A stretch of 64,000 bases of DNA from Flavobacterium gyeonganense (GCF_029625295.1 NZ_CP121112.1:124001-188000), one strand, 5' to 3'. Shown: positions 36,320 through 45,921, counted from the first letter of the stretch. Made by a program: numbers and translations. The notes: generated by a model from the sequence alone, not told the origin.

Positions 36320-37123
36320 TTACAATTTATAATGATTCATTAACATTTTTTCATACACTTTATCCGGAAGCGCACGTTTTAAAACGATAGAAAACTTCTG
36401 CATAAAAACGCCCACTTTATAATGCACTTTTGGAGTTTTCTCCTGCATAATTTTATAAACTGCTTCGGCCATTTCGTTCGGATTGCTTCCTGCATCTACA
36501 TGTTCGTTCATAGTAGCAAGTGTATCACCGTAAACTTTTTCATAAGCTGATCCTTTAATGACTGGGGCATGAAAACGTCCTGAGGCAATATTGGTAGCAA
36601 AATCACCAGGTGCGACATTTGTAATTTGTATTCCAAATTGTTTTACTTCCATTCGCAAAGCTTCCGTAATCAGCTCCAAAGCCCCTTTTGATGCCGAATA
36701 AACGCTGCGATATGGCAATCCCATATAAGCTGCAATCGACGTAATATTAATAATTAAACCTGATTTTTGTTCTCGCATCTGTGGCAAAACCGCTTTCATC
36801 ACTTCAATCGGACCAAAAAAATTGGTTTCAAAGTTATTCTTGATTTCCTCCATCGGAATTTCTTCCAAAGGACCGGTAATCCCAACACCGGCATTATTTA
36901 TTACAACATCCAGCCTTCCCGAAGTTTCTATAATTTTAGTGACAGCAGCTTTAATTGATTCCGCATTTCGAACATCCAGAGCCACAAGCGGAAAAACAGA
37001 ATCTAATACCTTTTCAGGATTCCTGCTTGTTCCGTAAACCACAAAACCTTTTTTATGCAAAAATTCTCCAATTGATTTCCCAATCCCTGAGGATCCTCCT
37101 GTAATTAAAACGACTTTATTCAT
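36320..37123 (-). CDS. Short-chain dehydrogenase/reductase
   Basis: 267 residues, classical SDR. The NAD(P) motif TGGSSGIGKSIG is near residue 8, NNAGVGITG near 78, the catalytic Ser in IINITSIAAYMG, and Y-S-A-S-K (Tyr about 142) followed by GALELITEALRMEV. A helical C-terminal tail contains FSIVLKRALPDKVYEKM, often seen in SDRs acting on lipids or retinol-like substrates. Substrate unknown. It is first in a two-gene unit with the 66-residue membrane protein. Confidence 0.92.
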   Translation of the reverse strand: MNKVVLITGGSSGIGKSIGEFLHKKGFVVYGTSRNPEKVLDSVFPLVALDVRNAESIKAAVTKIIETSGRLDVVINNAGVGITGPLEEIPMEEIKNNFETNFFGPIEVMKAVLPQMREQKSGLIINITSIAAYMGLPYRSVYSASKGALELITEALRMEVKQFGIQITNVAPGDFATNIASGRFHAPVIKGSAYEKVYGDTLATMNEHVDAGSNPNEMAEAVYKIMQEKTPKVHYKVGVFMQKFSIVLKRALPDKVYEKMLMNHYKL

Positions 37124-37229
37124 TTTGAGTTATGAGTTATAAATTATGAGTTATAAGTTTGATGTAGTGAAATCTTTTTACTGCTAACATTTAACTTCTA
37201 ACAATACGAAAGGTCCAAAAATAAAAAAA

Positions 37230-37245
37230 TCCTCCCGAAGGAAGA
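37230..37245 (-). terminator. Rho-independent terminator downstream of the SRP RNA
   Basis: On the minus strand TCTTCC and GGAGGA pair around a TTCG loop and are followed by seven T (complement of 37223-37229). It would end the transcript containing the SRP RNA. Confidence 0.7.
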
Positions 37246-37277
37246 CTACTTTTGTATAAATTCTAAAAATAAAAAAT

Positions 37278-37370
37278 GGCAAGCGACCTACATCGCACCG
37301 CTCAACCACGTACCCTTGCTATGTTCCCATCCTGGGGGAGTCTGCAGGAGCTGGTCGTGTAGGACTTGCC
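37278..37370 (-). ncRNA. ffs: Signal recognition particle RNA (4.5S type)
   Basis: Read on the minus strand, the ends GGCAAGtCCTACA and TGTAGGtcgCTTGCC pair. The centre contains CCCAGGATGGGAACATAGCAAGG-like domain IV (shown as CAGG-ATG-GGAA-CAT-AGCA), which follows the C-A-G-G / G-G-A-A / A-G-C-A internal-loop pattern bound by Ffh. The size is about 93-100 bases, as expected. The plus strand lacks this pattern. T-rich sequence and a terminator follow on the minus strand. It joins Ffh to target membrane proteins. Exact ends are uncertain by several bases. Confidence 0.82.
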
Positions 37371-37459
37371 GGTGCAAATATACAATCTTTTTATATTTTT
37401 GCAAGAGCTTTGTTGCTATAAAAATATCGTTGTATATTGGACTATTCAAATTTTAGACT

Positions 37460-38512
37460 ATGAAAAAACATAACTTCCTAGCTGCCATTTTATTAGGAAT
37501 CACATTAATTGGATGCGGCGATAAAAATAAAGGTGAAAATTCTTTATTTACTATAGACGATTCTGCTTTTCCGGCACATTTTCTGCCTCAGGAAGCTGTT
37601 TCAATTGCTGTTTTAAATCCAAAATCAAAAGAAATAGACAGCATAGCCTACTTTGTAAACGACAAAAAAGTCGGAAGCACTAAAGGTTCTGAAAAATTCA
37701 AATTCGAATTAAAAGACCAAAAATTAGGATATCAATACCTAAAAGCAACTGTTTATTTTGGCAGCGATTCGTCTGATGCTACAAAAAGAGTAGAATTAGT
37801 TTCAAATGTCAATCCTAAATTATTAAAATATAAAATCGTAAATACTTTTCCTCATGACAAAAAGGATTTTACCGAAGGATTGGAGTTTTACAATGATACT
37901 TTATACGAAAGCACCGGTCAGGAAGGAGCTTCATTTATAAAAAAATATGATTATAAAACTGGCAAAGTTTTCAAAAAAATTGATTTAGATTCAAAATACT
38001 TTGGAGAAGGCATTACGTTCCTAAACGGTAAATTATTTCAATTGACCTATAAAAACAAAAAAGGGTTTATTTATGATTCCAAAACATTAAAACTTGAAAA
38101 AACTTTTGATTACGAGAAAGATATTGAAGGTTGGGGAATGACAAATGATGGCAAACAAATTTATCAAACCGATGGAACTGAAAAAATCTGGAAAGTAGAT
38201 CCTTCTACGCAAAAAATGATAGATTATATTAACGTTTATTCCGGAACTTCTAAAATTAAAGCTGTTAATGAGTTGGAATGGATTAACGGAAAAATTTATG
38301 CTAATATTTGGTTTAAAGATGCTATTGCAGTTGTAAATCCTAATTCTGGAGCAGTTGAAGGAATTCTAGATTTGTCTGGTTTAAGAAAAGTAATGACTGA
38401 CATTACAAAAGATGATGTCTTAAACGGAATTGCTTACAATCCTAAAACCAAAACTATTTTTGTTACCGGTAAAAACTGGAGTAAAATGTTCGAAATAACC
38501 GTTTCAGAATAA
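37460..38512 (+). CDS. Glutaminyl-peptide cyclotransferase lipoprotein (Glu_cyclase_2 type)
   Basis: 350 residues. Lipoprotein signal with lipobox LIGC (Cys20). An N-terminal beta domain (about 30-120) precedes the propeller-like glutamine cyclotransferase domain (about 130-350) with FPHDKKDFTEGLEFYND, LYESTGQEGASFIKKYD, FGEGITFLNGKLFQLTY, ELEWINGKIYANIW and LNGIAYNPKTKTIFVTGKNW (one motif per blade). These enzymes convert N-terminal glutamine to pyroglutamate. In Bacteroidota many exported, T9SS-type proteins carry N-terminal pyroglutamate, so an envelope role is plausible (inference). It is monocistronic; a palindromic hairpin follows. Confidence 0.9.
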   Translation: MKKHNFLAAILLGITLIGCGDKNKGENSLFTIDDSAFPAHFLPQEAVSIAVLNPKSKEIDSIAYFVNDKKVGSTKGSEKFKFELKDQKLGYQYLKATVYFGSDSSDATKRVELVSNVNPKLLKYKIVNTFPHDKKDFTEGLEFYNDTLYESTGQEGASFIKKYDYKTGKVFKKIDLDSKYFGEGITFLNGKLFQLTYKNKKGFIYDSKTLKLEKTFDYEKDIEGWGMTNDGKQIYQTDGTEKIWKVDPSTQKMIDYINVYSGTSKIKAVNELEWINGKIYANIWFKDAIAVVNPNSGAVEGILDLSGLRKVMTDITKDDVLNGIAYNPKTKTIFVTGKNWSKMFEITVSE

Positions 38513-38531
38513 ATCAGACAAAAAATAACCT

Positions 38532-38592
38532 AAAACACGAATTTCACAGATTTCACTAATTACAAAGTGACGTTTGCGAAATTCGTGTTTTT
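38532..38592. terminator. Long stem-loop after the cyclotransferase gene
   Basis: AAAACACGAATTTC (38532-38545) pairs perfectly with GAAATTCGTGTTTT (38578-38591) around a 32-base loop. T-rich DNA follows, so it can terminate. The ACACGAATTTCAC string also recalls an interspersed palindrome frequent in flavobacteria (recollection). Confidence 0.6.
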
Positions 38593-38612
38593 AATTTTAT
38601 TAATTTTATAGA

Positions 38613-39851
38613 ATGACAACTCTTATTACCAACATAAAAGAATTACTTCAGGTTCGGGAAACTTTTGTTTCTAAAGTTTCCGGAGCTGAAATGGCCATTC
38701 TTCCCACCATAAAAAATGCCTTTTTAATTATAAAAGACAATCTCATTGCTGATTTTGGTGCAATGGAAAATCTTCCGGATGTTACAGCTGATCAAATTAT
38801 TGATGCAACGGGAAGAATTGTACTTCCATGTTGGTGCGACAGTCATACACACATTGTTTACGCAGGAAACCGCGAGCAGGAATTCGTAGACCGAATTAAT
38901 GGATTATCGTATGAAGAAATTGCAAATCGAGGCGGTGGAATTTTAAATTCTGCTAAAAAATTAAACGAAACTTCAGAAGAAGAAATCTACGAGCAGTCGA
39001 GGTTACGTTTAGAAGAAGTGATGAATTTAGGAACCGGAGCTATCGAAATAAAATCAGGTTACGGATTAACCGTTGAAGGTGAATTAAAAATGCTCCAGGT
39101 CATTAAAAAACTTGCCGACAATTATCCAATTTCTATAAAAGCGACTTTTTTGGGTGCTCATGCTTTCCCGTTACATTACGAAGAAAATAAAGAAGGTTAT
39201 ATTGATGAAATAATAAGCAAAATGCTTCCTGAAATTACAAAAAATAAACTGGCAGAGTATATTGATGTATTTTGTGAAAGTGGCTATTTCTCAGTAGAAG
39301 AAACTGAAAAAATAATGGAAGCCGGAATCCGGTTTGGATTGACCCCAAAAATCCATGTAAATCAGTTTAAATCACTTGGAGGTGTAAAAGCAGGTGTCAA
39401 ACACAAAGCCCTTTCTGTAGATCACCTTGAAAACATGAACAGAGAAGATATTGAAGTGCTGAAAGATTCCGAAACTATGCCGGTAGCTTTACCGTCATGT
39501 TCTTATTTTTTAAGCATTCCTTACACTCCTGCCCGTGAAATGATCAGTGCAGGTTTACCAATTGCTTTAGCAACAGATTTCAACCCCGGCTCTACTCCAT
39601 CCGGCAATATGAATTTTGTCGTAGCAACCGCCTGTATTAAAATGAAAATGACTCCCGAAGAAGCCATTAATGCGGCTACAATAAATGGTGCATATGCAAT
39701 GGGACTTTCAGAAACGCATGGAAGTATCACAAAAGGCAAAAGAGCTAATTTGATTATCACAAAACCTGTTTCCTCATTTTACCAGATCCCCTATGCTTTT
39801 GGAAGCAACCTGATTGAAAGTGTCCTTATTGAAGGTAAATTTTTAGTATAA
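38613..39851 (+). CDS. hutI: Imidazolonepropionase
   Basis: 412 residues, amidohydrolase superfamily, third step of histidine breakdown (imidazolone-5-propionate to formiminoglutamate). Metal-binding CDSHTHIVYAGNRE is near residue 75, the substrate-region histidines are in LGAHAFPLHY near 185 and PKIHVNQFKSLGG near 247, and LATDFNPGSTPSGNM near 322 holds the metal-binding Asp. An N-terminal IIDATGRIVLPCW strand leads into the barrel. The hut genes hutH and hutU are not in the window, but hutG is about 1 kb downstream. Confidence 0.95.
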   Translation: MTTLITNIKELLQVRETFVSKVSGAEMAILPTIKNAFLIIKDNLIADFGAMENLPDVTADQIIDATGRIVLPCWCDSHTHIVYAGNREQEFVDRINGLSYEEIANRGGGILNSAKKLNETSEEEIYEQSRLRLEEVMNLGTGAIEIKSGYGLTVEGELKMLQVIKKLADNYPISIKATFLGAHAFPLHYEENKEGYIDEIISKMLPEITKNKLAEYIDVFCESGYFSVEETEKIMEAGIRFGLTPKIHVNQFKSLGGVKAGVKHKALSVDHLENMNREDIEVLKDSETMPVALPSCSYFLSIPYTPAREMISAGLPIALATDFNPGSTPSGNMNFVVATACIKMKMTPEEAINAATINGAYAMGLSETHGSITKGKRANLIITKPVSSFYQIPYAFGSNLIESVLIEGKFLV

Positions 39852-39883
39852 AAAAAGAGGAGTTTTTATCTCCTCTTTTTTTA
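39851..39883. terminator. Terminator shared by hutI and the convergent coiled-coil gene
   Basis: AAAAAAGAGGAG (39851-39862) pairs with CTCCTCTTTTTT (39870-39881) around a seven-base loop, with A- and T-runs on both sides, so it works in both directions. Confidence 0.85.
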
Positions 39884-39900
39884 TATGTTGCTTCAATATG

Positions 39901-40779
39901 TTATCTCAAAGAAAAGCTTGTTTTAGAAACTAAATCTCCACCATCAAAAATATTAATAAAATAAGTTCCTTTTGCAAAATCCTTACCTGGTAAATCTTCT
40001 GAAACATTTACAGTTTTATTTTCGTATTGTACTGTTGTTTTAAAACTATAGGTTAATGAATTATCTCCAAAGGTTTCTGTTTTCTTGTCACCTAACACAT
40101 TATTCTTGCTATCAATTACCTGCACATAATAAGTTTTATCTCCTGACTTTGCAATTTGGTTTTCAGCAATAGTAAAACTAACTTTTAAAACATCAGCACG
40201 ACTTGCTTTATCTGTTTCAATTTGCTTACCTGAACTTTTCAATTTGTAAGCGGCAGTTTTTGTATTTAAAACAGATAATTTGGAACCTTTTTCAACTGTT
40301 TTAGACAATGCTTCGTTTTGCCCCACTAACACTTCATTGAATTTTTTCGACTCTCCCAACACCACAATTGTACTGTCTCTCTGAACTGTTAAAACACCAT
40401 TTTGTTTTTTTAATTCATCGTTTTCAGCAACCAACGTTTTCATTTTAGTCTGCAATCCCTGAACTTGTGATCTGAATTTAGAAACATCACCTTTTGACTT
40501 GTTCAAATCATCCATTAAAGCTACAACTTTATCTCTTTCCTGAATTAATTCATCTGACATCGATGTATTTTCAGCAATAGCAGCATCATATGTTGCTTTC
40601 AATTCCTGAAGATCCTTCATTACAGATTCTTTTTCTGTCAATGTTGATGTTAGTTCTGTTTTTACAACATCTGAATCAGAAGAAAGTTTAAAAATGTACA
40701 CTAAACTACCAATTAGTAGGACTGCTAAAACAGCGATTACCGCCTTTAGACTTGAGTTGTTTTTGTTTGGGTTTTCCAT
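39901..40779 (-). CDS. Membrane-anchored coiled-coil protein of unknown function
   Basis: 292 residues from the ATG at 40779 (MENPNKNNSSLKAV). One membrane helix at about 13-32 (VIAVLAVLLIGSLVYIF) is followed by a long coiled coil (about 38-165; QELKATYDAAIAENTSM, FRSQVQGLQTKMKTLVAEN). A C-terminal beta-rich domain (about 185-292) has KVSFTIAENQIAKSG and GTYFINIFDGGDLVSK, so it may be exposed in the periplasm. Family not recognised. It lies between hutI and hutG, on the opposite strand, and is probably unrelated to histidine breakdown. Confidence 0.78.
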   Translation of the reverse strand: MENPNKNNSSLKAVIAVLAVLLIGSLVYIFKLSSDSDVVKTELTSTLTEKESVMKDLQELKATYDAAIAENTSMSDELIQERDKVVALMDDLNKSKGDVSKFRSQVQGLQTKMKTLVAENDELKKQNGVLTVQRDSTIVVLGESKKFNEVLVGQNEALSKTVEKGSKLSVLNTKTAAYKLKSSGKQIETDKASRADVLKVSFTIAENQIAKSGDKTYYVQVIDSKNNVLGDKKTETFGDNSLTYSFKTTVQYENKTVNVSEDLPGKDFAKGTYFINIFDGGDLVSKTSFSLR

Positions 40780-40875
40780 ATTTAATAATTTTCTTAAAAA
40801 CAAATTTAAATAATTAATATAACCTAATAACGTAACTTGCCACAATTATATTATTTTTGGATAATAATTTTTTTT

Positions 40876-41913
40876 ATGGACAAATTAATCCCTTTTACTG
40901 TTAGTGATTTAGCAAAAGTCACCAATCACCGCAGCGGTGAAATAAAATTTGGAGAAAAAATGATTACTATTCCGAAAGGAGTGGATATACATGAGTTTAT
41001 AAAAGAGAGTGAAGCTAAATATGTTATTTTGGGGATTCCTGAAGATATTGGCGTACGCGCTAATTATGGGAGACCGGGAGCAGCTTCTGCCTGGGAATCT
41101 GCTATAAAAAGTATTGCAAACATCCAGCATAATCGTTTTTGCAAAGGCAGTCAGATTATTGTTTTAGGTAAAATAAATGTTTCCGAGCTAATGCGCGAGG
41201 TTGAAAATCTTGATTTCAATGATATAGATGATCGCTCAAAGCTAAGTCAGCTGGTTGAAAAAATTGACAAAGAAGTATCACATGTTATTTTCACTATAAT
41301 TAAGGCTGGTAAGACACCTATTATAATTGGAGGTGGCCATAACAATGCTTATGGAAATATAAAAGGCACGGCTTTGGCCAAAGGTAAGTCAATAAACGCA
41401 ATCAATTTTGATGCTCATTCAGATTTCAGAATACTTGAAGGACGACATAGCGGAAATGGCTTTTCTTATGCCTACGAAGAAGGTTTTCTTAAAAAATACT
41501 TCATTTTTGGTTTGCACGAAAACTACACTTCAAAAAGTGTTTTAGACATTATAAAAAAACTTGAAGACCGGGTACGTTATAATACATATGACAGCATAAG
41601 CATACGTGAAGAGAAAGATTTTACAAACGAAATGATTTCAGCACTTGAATTCATAAAAACAGATTCGTTTGGAATAGAGATTGACCTGGATGCCATCCCG
41701 AATATTGCAAGCAGTGCCATGACAATCAGTGGTTTTTCAATTGAACAGTTGCGACAGTTTGTTTCTTACTTTGGACAACACAAAAATGCTGCTTATCTGC
41801 ATATTTGTGAAGGGGCTCCTGATTTAGATAATTCTCCTAACAATCATTTAATAGGCAAATTAATCGGTTATCTTGTAACTGATTTTATTAAAGCAAATCA
41901 CGAAAAAGTTTAA
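40876..41913 (+). CDS. hutG: Arginase-family formimidoylglutamase
   Basis: 345 residues from the ATG at 40876 (MDKLIPFTVSDLAKV). Ureohydrolase fold with the manganese ligands in IIGGGHNNAYGN, NFDAHSDFR and IEIDLDAIPN, and the N-terminal ILGIPEDIGVRANYGRPGA that recognises the substrate region in this family. Arginase, agmatinase and formimidoylglutamase share these motifs. The nearby hutI and the length make hydrolysis of formiminoglutamate to glutamate most likely, but arginase-like activity is not excluded. Divergent from the coiled-coil gene. Confidence 0.88.
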   Translation: MDKLIPFTVSDLAKVTNHRSGEIKFGEKMITIPKGVDIHEFIKESEAKYVILGIPEDIGVRANYGRPGAASAWESAIKSIANIQHNRFCKGSQIIVLGKINVSELMREVENLDFNDIDDRSKLSQLVEKIDKEVSHVIFTIIKAGKTPIIIGGGHNNAYGNIKGTALAKGKSINAINFDAHSDFRILEGRHSGNGFSYAYEEGFLKKYFIFGLHENYTSKSVLDIIKKLEDRVRYNTYDSISIREEKDFTNEMISALEFIKTDSFGIEIDLDAIPNIASSAMTISGFSIEQLRQFVSYFGQHKNAAYLHICEGAPDLDNSPNNHLIGKLIGYLVTDFIKANHEKV

Positions 41914-41995
41914 AATCGGAGTACTATTAACAATTTGTAATTATCAGTTTTGCCAAATAAACCTAAAATCAATTAAACCATTGCCCGAATAAAAC

Positions 41996-42003
41996 TATCT
42001 TTG
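41996..42003 (+). promoter_or_regulatory. Candidate -7 element upstream of the DEAD-box helicase gene
   Basis: TATCTTTG fits TAnnTTTG, 44 bases before the helicase ATG. A TTG at 41981-41983 lies 12 bases upstream of it, closer than the usual -33 spacing. Confidence 0.4.
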
Positions 42004-42047
42004 CACAGAATTTTAGTACTTAAAACTAAGTTCTTAATACCTAAGAT

Positions 42048-43298
42048 ATGTTATTCGAAGATTTATCACTTTCAAAAAGTATACAAAAAGCCGTATTTGA
42101 AGAAGGCTATTTAAATCCCACCCCTATTCAGGAACAAGCTATTCCGATTGTCTTGGCGGGCAGAGATTTAATTGGCTGTGCGCAGACTGGTACCGGAAAA
42201 ACAGCTGCATTTGCCATTCCAATCATACATCAGTTACACCGAATTGTAGGATCATCAAAAAAAGCTAAACAAATCCGTGCCCTTATAGTTACCCCAACCC
42301 GTGAATTAGCAGTACAAATTGGACAAAGTTTTGATACTTATGCCAAATACACAAACCTGACCCAATTGACAATTTTTGGCGGTGTTTCCCAAAATCCGCA
42401 GGTTGATACCTTAAAAAAAGGTGTTGATATTTTAGTAGCCACACCCGGAAGACTTTTAGATTTACAAAAACAAGGTTTTCTGGATTTAGATCATTTACAT
42501 GTTTTGGTGCTTGACGAAGCAGATCAAATGCTAGATATGGGATTTGTAAACGATGTGAAAAAAATCGTAAAGCTAACTCCTAAAAACAGACAAACACTAT
42601 TTTTTTCGGCAACTATGCCAATAGCAATACGTGAACTGGCTGAAATGTTTTTGACAGATCCGGAAACAGTAACCGTATCTCCAGTTTCTTCAACTGCTGA
42701 AAATGTGGAGCAGCGTGTTTATTTTGTAGACAAAACTGAAAAAAGAAATTTACTATATCATTTAATTAAAACAGAAGGATTATCGAATGTATTGGTTTTT
42801 GCAAGAACCAAACATGGAGCTGACAATGTTGTGAAAGCATTGCGCAAAAAGGATATTCCTGCTGAGGCAATTCATGGGGACAAATCTCAAAATGCAAGAC
42901 AACGCGTTTTAGATGCTTTTAAAAACAAAGAAGTGGGCGTATTGGTTGCAACCGACATTGCAGCCAGAGGAATCGATATCGACCAGTTACCGTTTGTAAT
43001 TAATTTTGATTTGCCTAATATACCGGAAACCTATGTGCACAGAATTGGACGAACAGGACGTGCAGGAAATGGCGGAATTGCGATATCGTTCTGCGGTAAA
43101 GATGAGCATCCATATTGGAAAGACATTCAGAAATTAATAAAAGTAGATGTAAAAACAATTAGCGACCATCCCTATCAATGGCATGCCGGAAGTCCTGACG
43201 CAACTGCTGAAAAGCCTAAAAATTCAAACAGAAGCGGCGGTGCTCATAAATCAAGAAAATCAAATGCTTCTAAACAAAATAAGAAACGCTGGTATTAA
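42048..43298 (+). CDS. DEAD-box RNA helicase, RhlE-like
   Basis: 416 residues. All core motifs are visible: Q motif (NPTPIQEQAIP), motif I AQTGTGKTAAFAIP, Ia PTRELAVQI, II VLDEADQMLDMGF, III FSATMP, IV VLVFARTKHGAD, V LVATDIAARGIDI, VI HRIGRTGRAGNGG. A basic, Ser/Lys-rich tail of about 45 residues (RSGGAHKSRKSNASKQNKKR) probably binds RNA. Proteins of this kind unwind RNA during ribosome assembly or decay, often in the cold. The last codons also form the stem of a terminator. Confidence 0.94.
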   Translation: MLFEDLSLSKSIQKAVFEEGYLNPTPIQEQAIPIVLAGRDLIGCAQTGTGKTAAFAIPIIHQLHRIVGSSKKAKQIRALIVTPTRELAVQIGQSFDTYAKYTNLTQLTIFGGVSQNPQVDTLKKGVDILVATPGRLLDLQKQGFLDLDHLHVLVLDEADQMLDMGFVNDVKKIVKLTPKNRQTLFFSATMPIAIRELAEMFLTDPETVTVSPVSSTAENVEQRVYFVDKTEKRNLLYHLIKTEGLSNVLVFARTKHGADNVVKALRKKDIPAEAIHGDKSQNARQRVLDAFKNKEVGVLVATDIAARGIDIDQLPFVINFDLPNIPETYVHRIGRTGRAGNGGIAISFCGKDEHPYWKDIQKLIKVDVKTISDHPYQWHAGSPDATAEKPKNSNRSGGAHKSRKSNASKQNKKRWY

Positions 43299-43313
43299 CC
43301 AGCGTTTTGTTTT
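43284..43313 (+). terminator. Terminator that overlaps the helicase stop codon
   Basis: AAACGCTGG (43284-43292) pairs with CCAGCGTTT (43299-43307) around a six-base loop that contains the TAA stop of the helicase gene, then TTGTTTTATTT. The hairpin therefore begins inside the coding sequence. Confidence 0.75.
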
Positions 43314-43343
43314 ATTTAAATATCGTGAAATAAATATATCTTA

Positions 43344-44627
43344 CTAATTATTTTCTGAATCTGATCCTAAATCATTATTACCTTCCCATTGTCCAACTAC
43401 TGAAGTTGCCAAAGCATTTCCTAAAACATTTGTCGCACTTCTGAACATATCACAAAAATGATCAATTGGCAAAATTAAAGCAATACCTTCAACAGGAATA
43501 TCAAACATACCGCAAGTCGCCGCAACCACTACCAAACTTGCCCTTGGCACACCTGCAATTCCCTTACTGGTTAACATCAAAACCAAAAGCATTGCCATCT
43601 GAGTTCCTAAATCTAAATGTACATTATAAAACTGAGCAATAAAAATACTGGCAAAAGTCATATACATCATACTTCCGTCAAGATTAAAAGAATAACCCAG
43701 CGGAAGCATAAAAGAAACAATCTTGTCTTTTACCCCAAAACTCTCTAATTCTTCTGTTAACTTAGGAAAAACTGCTTCACTGCTCGTAGTACCAAAAGCA
43801 ATAGCTAATGGCCCGGTAATACGTTTCAATAACTCTGTCATCCTTCCTTTCAGAAAAACATATCCTACCGCAATTAACAAAACCCATAATGTGCTTATTC
43901 CGATTAAAAAAGACCCGAAAAATTTAAAATACGTAATGACCAATTCCTCTGCATCTCTTACCGCAAATACTGCTGCAATAGCACCAAAAACACCTATCGG
44001 GGCAAAATTCATCACATAATTCACCATTTTTAGAACGATGTGTGATAATTTATCAAAAGCACCTATAATAGGCTTAACAGTCGAACCTAACGATGCGGCT
44101 GCTAATCCAAAGAAAATAGAAAAAACTACAATCTGAAGGATTTCATTGGTTGCCATTGCTTCTATTATACTTTTAGGTACAATGTGTTCAACAAAATTTT
44201 CAAAAGAAAGATTTTGGGTTTTGCCTGTAACTTCAGAAGCAGTTGCCATATCAACATTATCGAGTTTCAAACCTACACCTGGCTGCAAAATATTTACATA
44301 AAACAATCCAATTAACAAAGATATAAAGGAAGCTGTAAAAAACCATCCTAGTGCTTTTCCCCCTATTCTTCCAACAGTTTTAATATCTCCCAACTTTGCA
44401 ATTCCTACTACCAAAGTGGTAAAAACTAAAGGAGAAATAATCATTTGTACCAATCGAATAAAAATAGTAGCAAGCATTTTTATCTTTGTACTAAATGATT
44501 GGGCAGCTTCAGGTGAAATCATATTGTGTAATATAATTCCTAAAGTAGCTCCAAGAACCATTGCTATTAAAATTTGACCTGTCAGTCCGGAAAAAAAAGA
44601 TTTCTTTTGGTTTTGGATTTTATCCAT
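43344..44627 (-). CDS. Dicarboxylate/amino acid:cation symporter (DAACS family)
   Basis: 427 residues with the helical pattern of GltP/DctA transporters. Diagnostic motifs are FGTTSSEAVFPKL near 270 (re-entrant loop one), the LPLGYSFNLDGSMMYMTFASIF transmembrane segment near 300 (a variant of N-M-D-G-T with N-L-D-G-S), TSKGIAGVPRAS near 345 and PIDHFCDMFRSATNVLGNALA near 385. It imports C4-dicarboxylates, glutamate or aspartate with Na+ or H+. The substrate is not clear from sequence. Inner membrane; monocistronic. Confidence 0.93.
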   Translation of the reverse strand: MDKIQNQKKSFFSGLTGQILIAMVLGATLGIILHNMISPEAAQSFSTKIKMLATIFIRLVQMIISPLVFTTLVVGIAKLGDIKTVGRIGGKALGWFFTASFISLLIGLFYVNILQPGVGLKLDNVDMATASEVTGKTQNLSFENFVEHIVPKSIIEAMATNEILQIVVFSIFFGLAAASLGSTVKPIIGAFDKLSHIVLKMVNYVMNFAPIGVFGAIAAVFAVRDAEELVITYFKFFGSFLIGISTLWVLLIAVGYVFLKGRMTELLKRITGPLAIAFGTTSSEAVFPKLTEELESFGVKDKIVSFMLPLGYSFNLDGSMMYMTFASIFIAQFYNVHLDLGTQMAMLLVLMLTSKGIAGVPRASLVVVAATCGMFDIPVEGIALILPIDHFCDMFRSATNVLGNALATSVVGQWEGNNDLGSDSENN

Positions 44628-44676
44628 TATTTTTTGAATTTAAATTAAAAAAAGACCCTCACTGCCTGCTTTTAAA

Positions 44677-45735
44677 TTAATATGTCTTGTTGATTAAATA
44701 AAAATCAGCTAAAACAATAGCTGCCATAGCCTCAACAATAGGCACGGCTCTTGGTACCACACACGGGTCATGACGTCCTTTTCCGGTCATTGGTGTAATG
44801 TTACCTTTATTATCTAATGAATCCTGGGTCTGCATAATAGTTGCAACTGGTTTGAAAGCTACCCTGAAATAGATATCCATTCCGTTGCTGATTCCTCCTT
44901 GGATCCCACCGGAAAGATTTGTTTTTGTAGTCCCGTCTGTATTATATAAGTCGTTATGCTCGCTTCCTTTCATTTCTGACCCCGAGAAACCGCTTCCATA
45001 TTCAAAACCTTTTACGGCATTGATTGAAAGCATTGCTTTACCTAATTCGGCATGCAGTTTATCAAAAACTGGTTCTCCTAAACCAACAGGAACGTTCTGA
45101 ATTACACATGAAACTACTCCGCCTACAGTATCTCCCTGTTTACGGATATCACGAATGTATTCTTCCATAACTGCCGCTGATTTTTCATCGGGACAACGCA
45201 CAGGATTACTTTCAATTTTAGAAAAATCCAATTCCTGATAAGGCGTTTCTAAATGAATTGGACCAACAGATGAAACATAGGCATTAATTTTTATTTCAGG
45301 CAGCATTTGTTTTGCAATCGCTCCTGCCACTACTCTGCTGGCTGTTTCACGTGCAGAACTTCTTCCGCCTCCGCGGTAATCCCTGAAACCATATTTCTGA
45401 TCATACACATAATCTGCATGACTTGGTCTGTAGTTGTCTTTTATATGTGAATAGTCATCTGATTTCTGATTAGTATTCGGAATAATAAATCCGATTGGAG
45501 TTCCGGTAGTTTTTCCTTCAAAAATACCCGATAAAAACTGAACCGCATCCGGTTCTTTTCTTTGCGTAACAATTGCTGACTGTCCTGGTTTTCTTCTCGC
45601 CATATCCAACTCAATTGCCTCAAAATCAAGCTGAATTCCTGATGGACAACCGTCTATGATTCCGCCTAAAGCTTCCCCATGAGATTCTCCAAATGTGGTA
45701 ACTTTATATAGTGTGCCGTAGCTATTTCCTGCCAT
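44677..45735 (-). CDS. aroC: Chorismate synthase
   Basis: 352 residues from the ATG at 45735 ([20 protein letters not shown]); the longer frame to 45828 is rejected. The FMN-dependent enzyme makes chorismate from EPSP, the last shikimate-pathway step. Signatures include [33 protein letters not shown], the [20 protein letters not shown] box, and a C-terminal [18 protein letters not shown], each in its usual place. Next to the symporter gene by about 50 bases. Confidence 0.97.
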   Translation of the reverse strand: MAGNSYGTLYKVTTFGESHGEALGGIIDGCPSGIQLDFEAIELDMARRKPGQSAIVTQRKEPDAVQFLSGIFEGKTTGTPIGFIIPNTNQKSDDYSHIKDNYRPSHADYVYDQKYGFRDYRGGGRSSARETASRVVAGAIAKQMLPEIKINAYVSSVGPIHLETPYQELDFSKIESNPVRCPDEKSAAVMEEYIRDIRKQGDTVGGVVSCVIQNVPVGLGEPVFDKLHAELGKAMLSINAVKGFEYGSGFSGSEMKGSEHNDLYNTDGTTKTNLSGGIQGGISNGMDIYFRVAFKPVATIMQTQDSLDNKGNITPMTGKGRHDPCVVPRAVPIVEAMAAIVLADFYLINKTY

Positions 45736-45921
45736 TATAATTAGTTTTGAGCAAATGTAAGTTTTATGAATTAAATTAAAAAATTTAAAATCAGTATTGA
45801 CCACAATAGCACTCTTTAAAAAAATCATAATTTATTAAAACTAAAATCCAATTGATAACATTTTGATAAAATAAAACCTATTTTGATTTACTTAATTTGC
45901 TAAACTTCAAATTGAGAAAAA

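Noticed and set aside
37131..37165. GAGTTATAA-type tandem repeat upstream of the SDR gene
   Set aside because: It is short and low-complexity; I see no evidence of function beyond simple slippage.
37278..37370. Structured RNA on the plus strand at this place
   Set aside because: Only the minus strand shows the SRP domain IV pattern and a following T-run terminator.
40837..40875. N-terminal extension of hutG
   Set aside because: The extra residues overlap the likely promoter region; the ATG at 40876 begins a normal family N-terminus.
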